Shown here piece by piece: positions 23,266 to 30,830 of a stretch of 64,000 nucleotides of DNA (its first letter is position 1; each line of letters opens with the position of its first letter). The notes beneath the pieces were generated by a model, which saw only the letters and a program-made list of their open reading frames with translations, searched no databases and was not told the origin of the DNA. This DNA is from a virus. The position numbers and the translations under genes are program-made. Location of the stretch: positions 1-64,000 of IMG/VR virus record IMGVR_UViG_3300022752_000054. One strand, given 5' to 3'.

Positions 23266-24201
23266 TCAAACAGCGATTCCATGCTTGGCAGAGAGGTATG
23301 CCAATACTTGATTTCTCTCTGATGCTGTATGTTGTGTCTTGTAGAGAATTATTTCAGCTATTCTACCGCTGAAACCGTGAGCAATTCTTCCGTCGTAACC
23401 CATAAAGCCTCTTTCACCAGCTAGACCGCCGAGCACGATTTCAGTATTACCTGCGCTTGGCAAATTCATGGTAGTTGTGGATGTCGAATTTGAAATCACT
23501 CCGGAAGAAGAACCATTTATCAAGTACTCTGAATTCTGTAATTGTTCTCCTGATCCGATTATGAATGAAGTAATTTTTGCGTCTGTATTTGCTTGGTACA
23601 GATCGCTACCACCCCCTGTGAAGTTTGTATCTGAGACCCAGTTTGCAGTTCCGCTACTATTCTGAGGTGACCCTGCCGCCCAACCGTTGACGCCATTTGT
23701 ATCAGCACCACCCCATGTAATTAATCTATTGTATGTTTGACCGATAGATATAACTGGTTGCATAGCAAAGGGTATTGCCAAATCTGGTTTGAAAACTGCA
23801 TACAATGATATTGGATCAGAGCCTGCTGGAATGTTTCCTGCTGTAGGATCTCCTGCGAAATACATTGAGAATCCCACAGGGTAATATGGGTCTCCTCCGC
23901 GAACGTGATCAAATTTTACTGATTTTTTACCGTTAAAATAAGTTCCTGTTGTATCTAATCTTGGTTTCCAGTCGCCGCCATAATTGTATGGACTTAGATT
24001 GTTTCCATTTCCGCTCTTATCAGTCCAGCTAGTGATGTCTGAATCATCTGCTTGCATGATATCTTCTGCATCATACCAGGCTGACATTAGTGTCATCGGA
24101 GGCGCTCCGCCTCCGCCTCCGCCTGATGAAGCAATGCTTAAGCTTCCTCCCGTTCCGCTAAATTTGATGGATCCTCCGGATCCTTTTGTCACTATGGCCA
24201 T
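23266..24201 (-). CDS. LamG-type adhesin with Gly-rich anchor (311 aa)
   Basis: ATG at 24201, AGGAGAT upstream. Residues ~8-35 are the IKFSGTGGSL plus poly-Gly anchor shared with 18354-18866. The rest is a LamG/concanavalin-like domain: MSAWYDAEDIMQADDSDITSW, DKSGNGNNL, VKFDHVRGG, and the closing AEIILYKTQHTASERNQVLAYL. This matches each of the two domains at 12023-13567. Likely host-surface binding. Confidence 0.65.
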   Translation of the reverse strand: MAIVTKGSGGSIKFSGTGGSLSIASSGGGGGGAPPMTLMSAWYDAEDIMQADDSDITSWTDKSGNGNNLSPYNYGGDWKPRLDTTGTYFNGKKSVKFDHVRGGDPYYPVGFSMYFAGDPTAGNIPAGSDPISLYAVFKPDLAIPFAMQPVISIGQTYNRLITWGGADTNGVNGWAAGSPQNSSGTANWVSDTNFTGGGSDLYQANTDAKITSFIIGSGEQLQNSEYLINGSSSGVISNSTSTTTMNLPSAGNTEIVLGGLAGERGFMGYDGRIAHGFSGRIAEIILYKTQHTASERNQVLAYLSAKHGIAV

Positions 24202-24364
24202 AAAATCTCCTTCTGAACAGTATAAACTCTGTTCAGTCAATCATAAATATCGTAATTGATTTATATTATAGTTGATTTTTGCATATTACCTGGTTGATCG
24301 AGATAATTCTTCGCAAAATAAGCCTGTGAAAACCTCATCTCAATTATGTTAGTATTATCAAACC

Positions 24365-24973
24365 ATGATCAGGTTCCTTGGAAAGCTGCCTCGCAAGTGT
24401 GTGGTTGCCTTCAGCGGTGGTGTTGATTCCGTGGCAGTGACTGATTTTCTTCTCAACGGAAAGCGTGATGTTCACCTGGCATTTTTTCACCATGGAACTG
24501 TGACATCCGATGAGGCAGAGAAGTTTGCAAAGGAATTCGCCAGGGAGAGGAACCTCAACTTATCCATCGGGCGGATCAGCAATGAAAAGTCACCGGGTGA
24601 ATCCATGGAGGAATACTGGCGGAACGAGAGGTATCGATTCCTTTCCATGTACAATTTCCCGGTGATTACTGCACATCACCTTGGAGATGCCGTGGAGACA
24701 TGGATCTTCAATTCTCTGCACGGAAATCCCCGAATCTTGCCTTATCAGAGGAACAACATCATCAGGCCTTTCCTTATCACCCCTAAGTCTGAGTTGATTG
24801 ATTGGGCTAAAAGGAAAGGATTGAAGTGGATGGAGGATGAATCCAACAACGATCTGAAGTACATGAGGAACCTGATCAGGCACAAGATCGTCCCTGAGGC
24901 AATGGTGATTAATCCTGGTCTTGACAAGGTTGTAAAGAAGATGTATATTAAGGAAGAGATGAAAGAGGGGTAA
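24365..24973 (+). CDS. tilS: tRNA(Ile)-lysidine synthetase (202 aa)
   Basis: Ligates lysine to C34 of tRNA-Ile(CAU), switching it from reading AUG to AUA and from Met to Ile charging. Seen: PP-loop AFSGGVDS at residues 15-22, HHGTVTSDEAE, the TilS-typical TAHHLGDAVETWIFNSLHG, RPFLITPKSELIDWA, and WMEDESNNDLKYMRNLIR. The protein is only the N-terminal catalytic domain and lacks the C-terminal tRNA-binding domains of long TilS enzymes. The split tRNA(CAU) gene at 17132 is an obvious substrate. Two small genes and a SpoU methyltransferase follow. Confidence 0.9.
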   Translation: MIRFLGKLPRKCVVAFSGGVDSVAVTDFLLNGKRDVHLAFFHHGTVTSDEAEKFAKEFARERNLNLSIGRISNEKSPGESMEEYWRNERYRFLSMYNFPVITAHHLGDAVETWIFNSLHGNPRILPYQRNNIIRPFLITPKSELIDWAKRKGLKWMEDESNNDLKYMRNLIRHKIVPEAMVINPGLDKVVKKMYIKEEMKEG

Positions 24974-24976
24974 ACT

Positions 24977-25228
24977 ATGGAAATGTTTAGAAAATCCACG
25001 TGGATTGAGTTGCGAGTTCCGCCTCCTGCAGCTGGGATAGTTTTCATCCACGTTGCAAGGCCTGATCGACCATTAATGATAACGGATATCCTAGAGGATG
25101 AGATACAACGCGTAGACGTGGCAGGCGTCACGGCACCTTGGGGGTCCATCGAAGATTGGCGAGATGAGGTTCGCCATAGAAATATAGAGATTGTTTATGA
25201 CCCAAAGCATTACATTCAAAAAAGGTGA
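24977..25228 (+). CDS. hypothetical protein (83 aa)
   Basis: Starts four bases after tilS. Beta-rich first half (WIELRVPPPAAGIVFIHVARP) and a charged second half. No family recognised. Overlaps the next gene by 32 bp, so it is in the same transcript. Confidence 0.5.
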   Translation: MEMFRKSTWIELRVPPPAAGIVFIHVARPDRPLMITDILEDEIQRVDVAGVTAPWGSIEDWRDEVRHRNIEIVYDPKHYIQKR

Positions 25229-25433
25229 TTTGGTTCTCTACGATAAGTTTGGATCTTATCATGAGTCAGTATCCCCCTCTGTCTTCATTGACGATTTTGC
25301 TGTAGGAATTATTCTTGAAATCGTAGAGGAAAAAAGTGGGGGTGTTGACAACGCTTTCGCAGAGATCATGAAGGAAGATGGGTCAAAAGGTTTCTTTTCT
25401 TTATCTTACCTAAATTCGTTCGAACAGCCATAA
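25197..25433 (+). CDS. SH3-like small barrel protein outside the array (78 aa)
   Basis: FKKGDLVLYDKFG, VGIILEIVEEKSGG, AEIMKEDGSKGFF, YLNSFEQ: clear relative of the 2.5-12 kb array, alone here between tilS and the methyltransferase gene. ATG at 25197 preferred to the TTG at 25191. Confidence 0.6.
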   Translation: MTQSITFKKGDLVLYDKFGSYHESVSPSVFIDDFAVGIILEIVEEKSGGVDNAFAEIMKEDGSKGFFSLSYLNSFEQP

Positions 25434-25445
25434 AAAGGAAATTTG

Positions 25446-26021
25446 ATGAGTGACTTGAAAAATCCGTCGTGGCCGCAGGGACAGTTCGATCATAGGAATG
25501 TCATCGATTATTACAAATATTGGGAGCATGATGCGATCCTAGCCGACCAAGACAAGAACAGGTGCCGTTTGAAAATCGTGGCTGAGAATTTTGGAAATGA
25601 CTTCAACATCTCAACCGTCGTGAGATCTTCCAACGCTTTCTTGTGTAATGAAGTGATCATCGTTGGTCGAAGACGCTGGGATCGCCGCGGAGCTTGCGGA
25701 ACGCATAATTACGAGCACGTAAACTATGAAGAGAATATTGGGAGCGTCATTTCCAAGCATCCGAATCATAGAGTGGTCGTGCTAGATAATGTTCCAGGAG
25801 CCTCTTCGATTTATGACTATAAATGGCATGAAGATACATTGCTTGTTTTAGGACAAGAATCAATTGGGGTATCTCCTGAATCGATGGTGGCGGCCCACGA
25901 TGTGATCTACATCCCGCAGTGGGGTTCTGTTAGATCGTTGAACGTTGGATCAGCCGCCACAGTAGCCATGGCGTTTTATCGAGGGCAGTGGGGTAAAGAT
26001 CAGCCGACACCGTCCCAATAA
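25446..26021 (+). CDS. SpoU/TrmH-family RNA 2'-O-methyltransferase (191 aa)
   Basis: SPOUT-class methyltransferase acting on tRNA or rRNA ribose. Motif 1 AENFGNDFNISTVVRSSNAF, motif 2 LVLGQESIGVSPE, motif 3 IPQWGSVRSLNVGSAATVAMAFY are all intact, including the NVGSA knot loop. The N-terminal ~40 residues precede the catalytic fold. RBS AAAGGAAA; ATG at 25446. With tilS and the tRNA genes it suggests active tRNA modification during infection. Substrate position not determinable here. Converges with the structural gene at 26000. Confidence 0.85.
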   Translation: MSDLKNPSWPQGQFDHRNVIDYYKYWEHDAILADQDKNRCRLKIVAENFGNDFNISTVVRSSNAFLCNEVIIVGRRRWDRRGACGTHNYEHVNYEENIGSVISKHPNHRVVVLDNVPGASSIYDYKWHEDTLLVLGQESIGVSPESMVAAHDVIYIPQWGSVRSLNVGSAATVAMAFYRGQWGKDQPTPSQ

Positions 26022-26404
26022 TTGGACCCGTCGACGGAACCGGTTAGAATTGGCATGAACCTTCCATCAATCGTGGTTAACGCGCAATAAATGCTGTATG
26101 TATATGCGCCTGAAGCATTTGCTCTAACGAATATTTCTTTCACTCTTGCATCAAGGGTTATAGTCTGACCACCATTTACTAATACGTAATTTGTTCCATT
26201 AATTCCATTCTCAGTAAATCCAACCCTGATTCTATTGGTGGCCGTCGTGTCGGTATTCACGAAAGTTATACTTTTAGTGACTTTTGGTAAAGAGTACTTG
26301 GCGACGATTACTCCGCTCGTGGCAGCTGTAACTGTCCATGGCAAACCTGAAGTTTGAAATTCTGGTGTGCTAAAAAAGCCTGAACTTGGATTATTAAGTG
26401 ACAT
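26000..26404 (-). CDS. small structural-type protein (134 aa), paralogue of 16620-17012
   Basis: Shares VTKSITFVNTD, RVGFTENGINGTNYVLVNGG, YSIYCALTTID and the DGVG end with the protein at 16620. N-terminal ~35 residues differ, as expected if that part selects the attachment point. TATAAT-like element upstream at 26416-26426 is shared divergently with the next gene. Confidence 0.6.
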   Translation of the reverse strand: MSLNNPSSGFFSTPEFQTSGLPWTVTAATSGVIVAKYSLPKVTKSITFVNTDTTATNRIRVGFTENGINGTNYVLVNGGQTITLDARVKEIFVRANASGAYTYSIYCALTTIDGRFMPILTGSVDGSNYWDGVG

Positions 26405-26420
26405 AATTTCTCATTATATG

Positions 26421-26426
26421 TATAAT
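26421..26426 (+). promoter_or_regulatory. candidate extended -10 element (TGTATAAT)
   Basis: TATAAT preceded by TG, 25 bases before the ATG at 26451. No convincing -35. Confidence 0.4.
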
Positions 26427-26450
26427 GGGAGCGAGTAAACGGAAGCTAAA

Positions 26451-26816
26451 ATGAAAGTATTGGTTCTAAACGATTCTGAGAGTGAGTTTCTTACAATTGC
26501 AGCGCACCACGAAAATTCTGATGTGTTTCACGCACACCGTTACCTACAATTTTTACAGCAGATGGATGGACAAGATTGGGACATCGTGTACCTCGATGAT
26601 GACCTTTCTTCTACAGCTGAACCTGATTCCTGGTTCGACGGTAACGGGTTCAAGAGACTTTACGATGGCATTCACGCCGCAAGGGCGATAGCTACGTTGG
26701 CTGAAATTGGGAAGAACCCCACGAAGCGAGTCATCATTTCTTCGGCCTCCACCGCCGCGAGCAAAATGCTACAGATTTTATCTGACGTCGGAGTAAACGT
26801 CACAAAAAGTACTTGA
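26451..26816 (+). CDS. receiver-like (cyclic-phosphate-processing receiver) domain protein (121 aa)
   Basis: MKVLVLNDSESEFLTIAAHH, HAHRYLQFLQQ, WDIVYLDDDLSS, GIHAARAIA, KRVIISSAS: order and spacing of a CheY-like fold, with His-rich features and YLDDDL typical of the cREC type in phages and toxin systems rather than a classical phosphoacceptor. No output domain. Function unknown; the fold assignment is by pattern. Confidence 0.5.
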   Translation: MKVLVLNDSESEFLTIAAHHENSDVFHAHRYLQFLQQMDGQDWDIVYLDDDLSSTAEPDSWFDGNGFKRLYDGIHAARAIATLAEIGKNPTKRVIISSASTAASKMLQILSDVGVNVTKST

Positions 26817-26852
26817 GTTTGAACAAAGAATCTTACATTGATTAATTTAGCA

Positions 26853-27359
26853 ATGATGAAAATTACATCTTCACAAAAGTTGTTTCTACATAACGTTCTT
26901 TTTCACTATCTCACCCTTCCAGATGTCAGCGTCAGAACTCAAGATAAAGTTGAAGAGATCATGCAAATTCTTGAAAATGAACTCATTCATCATGATCATG
27001 AAGATGATGATTTAGATGACGAACAAAATGAAAACGTAAAAGTAGAACTTCACCCTTACGATGAAGAAGTTTCTGCATGGAATTTGATGGATTTGCCTCC
27101 TTGCAGGGTAAAAACGCCCCGTGGCGAATCTGGTAATCTATCTTTCTTCGGTGATGACGAGGATCTTCGATTTGATGTCATCGATGACGACGGCACAGTC
27201 ATCGATGACGGAGAAAAAGTATTGCAGATTGTCCGCCGTGGTAAAGAGATTGCACTTCTTAATGAAGATGGTGATGAAAAGACCTTTCAAGTCGCAAAAT
27301 TCCCGAAGGAGTGGACTAGCTTACTTAAGGCTAACGTAATTCATGGTGTGGTGGATTGA
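26853..27359 (+). CDS. hypothetical acidic protein (168 aa)
   Basis: N-terminal helix (SSQKLFLHNVLFHYL), a very acidic His/Asp linker (HHDHEDDDLDDEQ), then a beta-rich C-terminal half (RFDVIDDDGTVIDDGEKVLQI). No family recognised. Either ATG at 26853 or 26856; no strong RBS. Coupled to the next gene by TTGA/ATG overlap. Confidence 0.5.
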   Translation: MMKITSSQKLFLHNVLFHYLTLPDVSVRTQDKVEEIMQILENELIHHDHEDDDLDDEQNENVKVELHPYDEEVSAWNLMDLPPCRVKTPRGESGNLSFFGDDEDLRFDVIDDDGTVIDDGEKVLQIVRRGKEIALLNEDGDEKTFQVAKFPKEWTSLLKANVIHGVVD

Positions 27360-27361
27360 GT

Positions 27362-27679
27362 ATGATGTTACAGCTATCACCTCAAGAATTGCTTGACTTA
27401 TATAAAGCCGTATTACTTTCGAACGACTCTGTTTCACGTCATGATATTCTCATGAAAATAGAGCATATAATGCTTTCTTCGTTAGAAAATTCTTGGCAAA
27501 AAACCGTAACGACAGGGTTTGATAAATGGTTAAAGTCTGAGACAAACAAGATTAAAGATCTAGAAGACGAGATTAAGAAAATAAATGAATCAATACCTAG
27601 GGAAGAATTAATTAAAAAATTTGTGCCTGCTTCTTCCTCAAGAAATAAGCAAAAAGGAAGACCGAGAAAAAACAAATGA
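27362..27679 (+). CDS. hypothetical helical protein with basic tail (105 aa)
   Basis: Two long helices (LSPQELLDLYKAVLL; FDKWLKSETNKIKDLEDEI) and a strongly basic end (RNKQKGRPRKNK) that could bind nucleic acid. Overlaps the preceding gene. Not recognised. Confidence 0.5.
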   Translation: MMLQLSPQELLDLYKAVLLSNDSVSRHDILMKIEHIMLSSLENSWQKTVTTGFDKWLKSETNKIKDLEDEIKKINESIPREELIKKFVPASSSRNKQKGRPRKNK

Positions 27680-27683
27680 TTCA

Positions 27684-27768
27684 GGGGCCAAAATAGTTTC
27701 GACGAAGTTCTAATGCCAAATGACACAGGCCCAAGTGAACGAGTATCAGCATACTTATATAAAAATAT
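27684..27768 (+). ncRNA. tmRNA 5'-end-like sequence (incomplete)
   Basis: GGGGCCAAAATAG followed by TTTCGACG and, 13 bases on, ATGCCAAATG resembles the 5' end of bacterial tmRNA (GGGG, then UUCGAC, then GCAUGCCGAGG). No 3' T-arm/acceptor half is found before the next gene at 27769 or just after it. So this is either a relic, part of a split gene, or chance. Its place directly upstream of clpP is notable. Confidence 0.3.
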
Positions 27769-28371
27769 ATGAACATCATTAAAGACATCTCAAAGCGTTT
27801 AGAAAAAGTCGAGCTGCGTTACAGCCCGGTGATCATCAGGGTGAATAAATTTGACGAGGAGGCCGCTGAAAAGTTCTCCAACCAAATGTCGGCCGCTCAG
27901 TCCACGGGTCAAACGATGATCCCCGTGGTCATAGACTCTTATGGGGGTCAAGTCTACTCTCTCATGTCCATGATCGCAAACATTAAGGCTTCAAACATTC
28001 CGGTGGCAACAATCGTCGAAGGTAAGGCTATGTCATGCGGAGCTTTGTTATTCAGTTATGGTGCTTCTGGATATCGCTTCATGGATAAACATGCAACCAT
28101 CATGATCCATGACGTCTCCAGTGGTGCGCGCGGCAAGATCGAAGAGATCAAGGCCGACGCAAAAGAAGGTGACAGGTTGAATCAGCTTGTGTATAGAGAA
28201 ATGGCCGCAAATTGTGGTAAAGAACCTGAATTCTTTTTGAAGCAAATTCATGATAGGTCACACGCCGACTGGTATTTGGACGCAGAAGAAGCCCAATCGA
28301 TCGGTCTGGCAAACCATTTACGAGTTCCTAGCCTCAAGGTGAAGGTCGACGTGTCTTATAGCTTTGAGTGA
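27769..28371 (+). CDS. clpP: ClpP-like serine protease (200 aa)
   Basis: Self-compartmentalising protease subunit. Catalytic Ser89 in EGKAMSCGALL, His114 in ATIMIHDVSSG, and the third residue Asp in WYLDAEEAQSIGLA; the oxyanion-region IDSYGGQV precedes. Length is normal for ClpP (about 200). The N-terminal axial-loop region differs from cellular ClpP. Phage ClpP-like proteases can act in head maturation or with a host ClpX; without capsid genes nearby, either is possible. It follows the tmRNA-like sequence. Confidence 0.85.
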   Translation: MNIIKDISKRLEKVELRYSPVIIRVNKFDEEAAEKFSNQMSAAQSTGQTMIPVVIDSYGGQVYSLMSMIANIKASNIPVATIVEGKAMSCGALLFSYGASGYRFMDKHATIMIHDVSSGARGKIEEIKADAKEGDRLNQLVYREMAANCGKEPEFFLKQIHDRSHADWYLDAEEAQSIGLANHLRVPSLKVKVDVSYSFE

Positions 28372-28402
28372 TCAAACAATTATAATTCGTTGGCGATTTT
28401 AA

Positions 28403-28456
28403 GCCATAATTATTCTTGTGGGACATCTACAGATGTCTCTGAGGAGTAATTATGGC
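28403..28456 (+). promoter_or_regulatory. leader hairpin covering RBS and start of the fibre gene
   Basis: GCCATAATTATTC at 28403-28415 can pair with GAGTAATTATGGC at 28444-28456 (12 pairs and one G-U). That would bury the ATG at 28452, while a nested hairpin GACATC-TACA-GATGTC (28422-28437) forms the inner arm. This could repress translation until opened. The second fibre gene keeps only the inner hairpin. Confidence 0.45.
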
Positions 28457-28504
28457 TATAAATTTTAATGGTGTGAGAATAAAACCCGCATCTGGTGGTG
28501 CAGG
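28426..28504 (+). repeat. 79-bp direct repeat, copy 1 (leader plus fibre N-terminus)
   Basis: Identical to 29687-29765. Spans the hairpin end, RBS and the first codons of both fibre genes, so the two genes share translation signals and virion anchor. Confidence 0.85.
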
Positions 28505-29579
28505 TGGCGGAGTTTCTTGGCCTGGTGATGGAACTAAGTTGCTATCCGGTGACGGTTCACAGGTTATTGTTGGTGATGGTTTGACTTTGTCTGCCGGAAC
28601 ATTATCATCTAGTGGATCAGTTGGACCTCAAGGTCCTCAAGGTCCTCAAGGTCCTCAAGGTCCTCAAGGTCCTCAAGGTGCTACAGGTGCTACAGGTGCT
28701 ACAGGTGCTACAGGTGCTACAGGTGCTACAGGTGCTACAGGTGCTACAGGTGCTACAGGTGCTACAGGGTCTTCGGGATCTACATATATAGCAACGGTAG
28801 GAGACTCAACAGTTTCTTTGCTTCTTCACATGAATGGAGCAAACAACAGCACAACATTTACCGACAATTCTTATACACCAAAAGCTGCCACGGTTAGTGG
28901 CAATGCAAAGATTAGTACAACCGATAGCAAATTTGGCGGGTCTAGCGGATATTTTGATGGAAATGGCGACTATTTCTATTATTCGTATAATAACGATTTC
29001 AACTTAAGTACAGGAGATTTTACGATAGAAGGTTGGGTAAACCCCAGCTCTCTTGCATCTCAAATGTGTCCAATTGCAAAACATCAAACTACCATTTCTC
29101 AAGATTGGCAATTTTATATTATAAACTCTACGACAATTGGCTTTGCTGCATCTGGTCTTGTGACGAGAACGGTTCCAACGATAACAACGGGAACCTGGTA
29201 TCACTTTGCCGTAGTAAAACTCTCAGGTAACACATCCATCTATTGGAATGGTATTAGACAAGGAGCAACTTTTGCCAATGTACCAACTAATTCCGTAGCT
29301 GCAGTTGTAATTGGCGCTGACAGATTGAATGCTATTCAATATCCATTTCACGGATATATCGATGAAATTAGAGTCAGCAAAGGTATCGCAAGATATTCTA
29401 CTGATTTCACACCTTCTGCAACAGCTTTCGCAAATCCAGATGGCTCGGCTGAACTGCCTGCCGCCCCTGCAGTAGGAAATGTCGTTTACTCCGACACGGG
29501 AATCTACGTTTGCTCTAGTGCTTCTCCTGTTGTTTGGAAAAAATTTGACGGAGCACCAACACAAACTATAACAATCTAG
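28452..29579 (+). CDS. collagen-like tail fibre with LamG tip (375 aa)
   Basis: Modules in order: conserved N-terminal anchor ([20 protein letters not shown], continuing to about residue 50), a collagen-like stalk of six GPQ and ten GAT triplets (about 57-107), then a LamG/concanavalin domain ([57 protein letters not shown]). Glycine triplets form trimeric stalks in phage fibres. Likely receptor binding. The perfect 9-bp DNA repeats of the stalk invite length change by slippage. GAGGAG RBS. Confidence 0.8.
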   Translation: MAINFNGVRIKPASGGAGGGVSWPGDGTKLLSGDGSQVIVGDGLTLSAGTLSSSGSVGPQGPQGPQGPQGPQGPQGATGATGATGATGATGATGATGATGATGATGSSGSTYIATVGDSTVSLLLHMNGANNSTTFTDNSYTPKAATVSGNAKISTTDSKFGGSSGYFDGNGDYFYYSYNNDFNLSTGDFTIEGWVNPSSLASQMCPIAKHQTTISQDWQFYIINSTTIGFAASGLVTRTVPTITTGTWYHFAVVKLSGNTSIYWNGIRQGATFANVPTNSVAAVVIGADRLNAIQYPFHGYIDEIRVSKGIARYSTDFTPSATAFANPDGSAELPAAPAVGNVVYSDTGIYVCSSASPVVWKKFDGAPTQTITI

Positions 29580-29600
29580 TCGTTAAACACAACAAAAACT

Positions 29601-29640
29601 ATTCAGGACCTCGGCCTTTCAACCTTGGTCCTGAATTTTA
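29601..29640 (+). terminator. rho-independent terminator after fibre gene 1
   Basis: ATTCAGGACC ... GGTCCTGAAT with TTTTA. An almost identical terminator follows fibre gene 2 at 30734, so the duplicated unit includes its terminator. Confidence 0.8.
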
Positions 29641-29686
29641 TTAATGACTAATTCATTAATTATGTCATATTTATTCTTAAGAGATG

Positions 29687-29765
29687 TCTACAGATGTCTC
29701 TGAGGAGTAATTATGGCTATAAATTTTAATGGTGTGAGAATAAAACCCGCATCTGGTGGTGCAGG
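29687..29765 (+). repeat. 79-bp direct repeat, copy 2
   Basis: Second copy of the leader and anchor sequence found at 28426-28504; divergence begins just after codon 20 of the fibre gene. Confidence 0.85.
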
Positions 29766-30714
29766 GGGCGGTGTTTCCTGGCCCGGGGATGGAACAAAGC
29801 TTCTAGCTGGTGACGGTTCGCAGGTCGTTGTTGGCGATGGTCTGGATTTGTCTGCGGGTACGCTAACTGCAGGTGGTTGGCAGACAGTTTTAGATATAGA
29901 CTTTACAACTCAAGCTGCGCAGACTTTCAGCACTGACGGCACGTACACGATCGCCGGAAAAACTTTTACTAAAGGAAATTCTTCAGCTGATTCAACCGCG
30001 GCCGCGTTGGTTCCTTCTGAAGGATTGAAGTTCATGCCTAATGCTGGTTCTGACTACAACGGATCTACACGTGGCATGCCATACCTGTGGACTCCGTTGA
30101 ACGGAATACTGCCAGCAGATCTTGCGTACAGCTGGAGTAGCAGGATTAGATTGTATGTTTCGTTGGGATCTAATAATATCAGCGCAAATTTCGACAATTT
30201 CGTTCTTGGACTTGACACAAATTCAACGACTTGGGGGATCATCATAAAATTGGGTTATGGCACTGGTGGTACAAATCCAACTACTGCTATGTTTTGGGAC
30301 ATAAATGGTACGGGTGGTAGCGTTGCTGGTAACGGAACTACATTCTTGAATGGTTCAAACTCTTACTCACTGGGTGCAGGTGGGATAAGAACTTTTTGTT
30401 TTGAATTTGGGTCGGTGAACAATTCGGGACCTGCCTTTACAAATGTAATGGAGTATAGAAACGGAAGCATGAATCCTGGTGATGCATTTCCTTCCATAAA
30501 AACATTCTCTCCTGGTCTATCTTGCAGTCTTAGAAATTATGCACAATTGCAAGATTGGTCTAGCACAGCACAAGGGTTTAATTCACATGGAAGCCCTTAC
30601 ATGAGTGGTGGACCTTGGGAATCTTTAGGAATTTTACTTGGCATGCAGAGAGCAGGAGGAACAGCCGGCTTGCATGGTAGATATCAAAGAGTCAGACTAG
30701 ACGTGCTAGTATAA
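29713..30714 (+). CDS. fibre-like protein with the same anchor (333 aa)
   Basis: Residues 1-50 match the preceding fibre ([20 protein letters not shown] against [20 protein letters not shown]), after which the two are unrelated. The body (WQTVLDIDFTTQAAQTFSTD; YSWSSRIRLYVSLG; VRLDVLV at the end) is a beta-sandwich-like single domain without a stalk. So one anchor carries two different tips: either alternative receptor-binding proteins or two fibres in one virion. Confidence 0.7.
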   Translation: MAINFNGVRIKPASGGAGGGVSWPGDGTKLLAGDGSQVVVGDGLDLSAGTLTAGGWQTVLDIDFTTQAAQTFSTDGTYTIAGKTFTKGNSSADSTAAALVPSEGLKFMPNAGSDYNGSTRGMPYLWTPLNGILPADLAYSWSSRIRLYVSLGSNNISANFDNFVLGLDTNSTTWGIIIKLGYGTGGTNPTTAMFWDINGTGGSVAGNGTTFLNGSNSYSLGAGGIRTFCFEFGSVNNSGPAFTNVMEYRNGSMNPGDAFPSIKTFSPGLSCSLRNYAQLQDWSSTAQGFNSHGSPYMSGGPWESLGILLGMQRAGGTAGLHGRYQRVRLDVLV

Positions 30715-30733
30715 TTAAAAATCATTTAAAACT

Positions 30734-30774
30734 ATTCAGGACCTCGGCCTTTCGACCTTGGTCCTGAATTTTTA
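30734..30774 (+). terminator. rho-independent terminator after fibre gene 2
   Basis: ATTCAGGACC ... GGTCCTGAAT then TTTTTATTT; sister of the terminator at 29601. Confidence 0.8.
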
Positions 30775-30830
30775 TTTATTTGCGTTTGTGCAACATCAAA
30801 TAATTATTGAAAGAATATTCTTGATGTCTC

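Noticed and set aside
27684-28452. Complete tmRNA gene
   Set aside because: No T-arm and acceptor 3' half found; clpP begins 85 bases after the 5' motif. Only a partial similarity is kept.
28620-28770. Possible CRISPR-like repeat array
   Set aside because: The repeats are contiguous 9-bp GPQ/GAT codon triplets with no spacers; they encode a collagen-like stalk.
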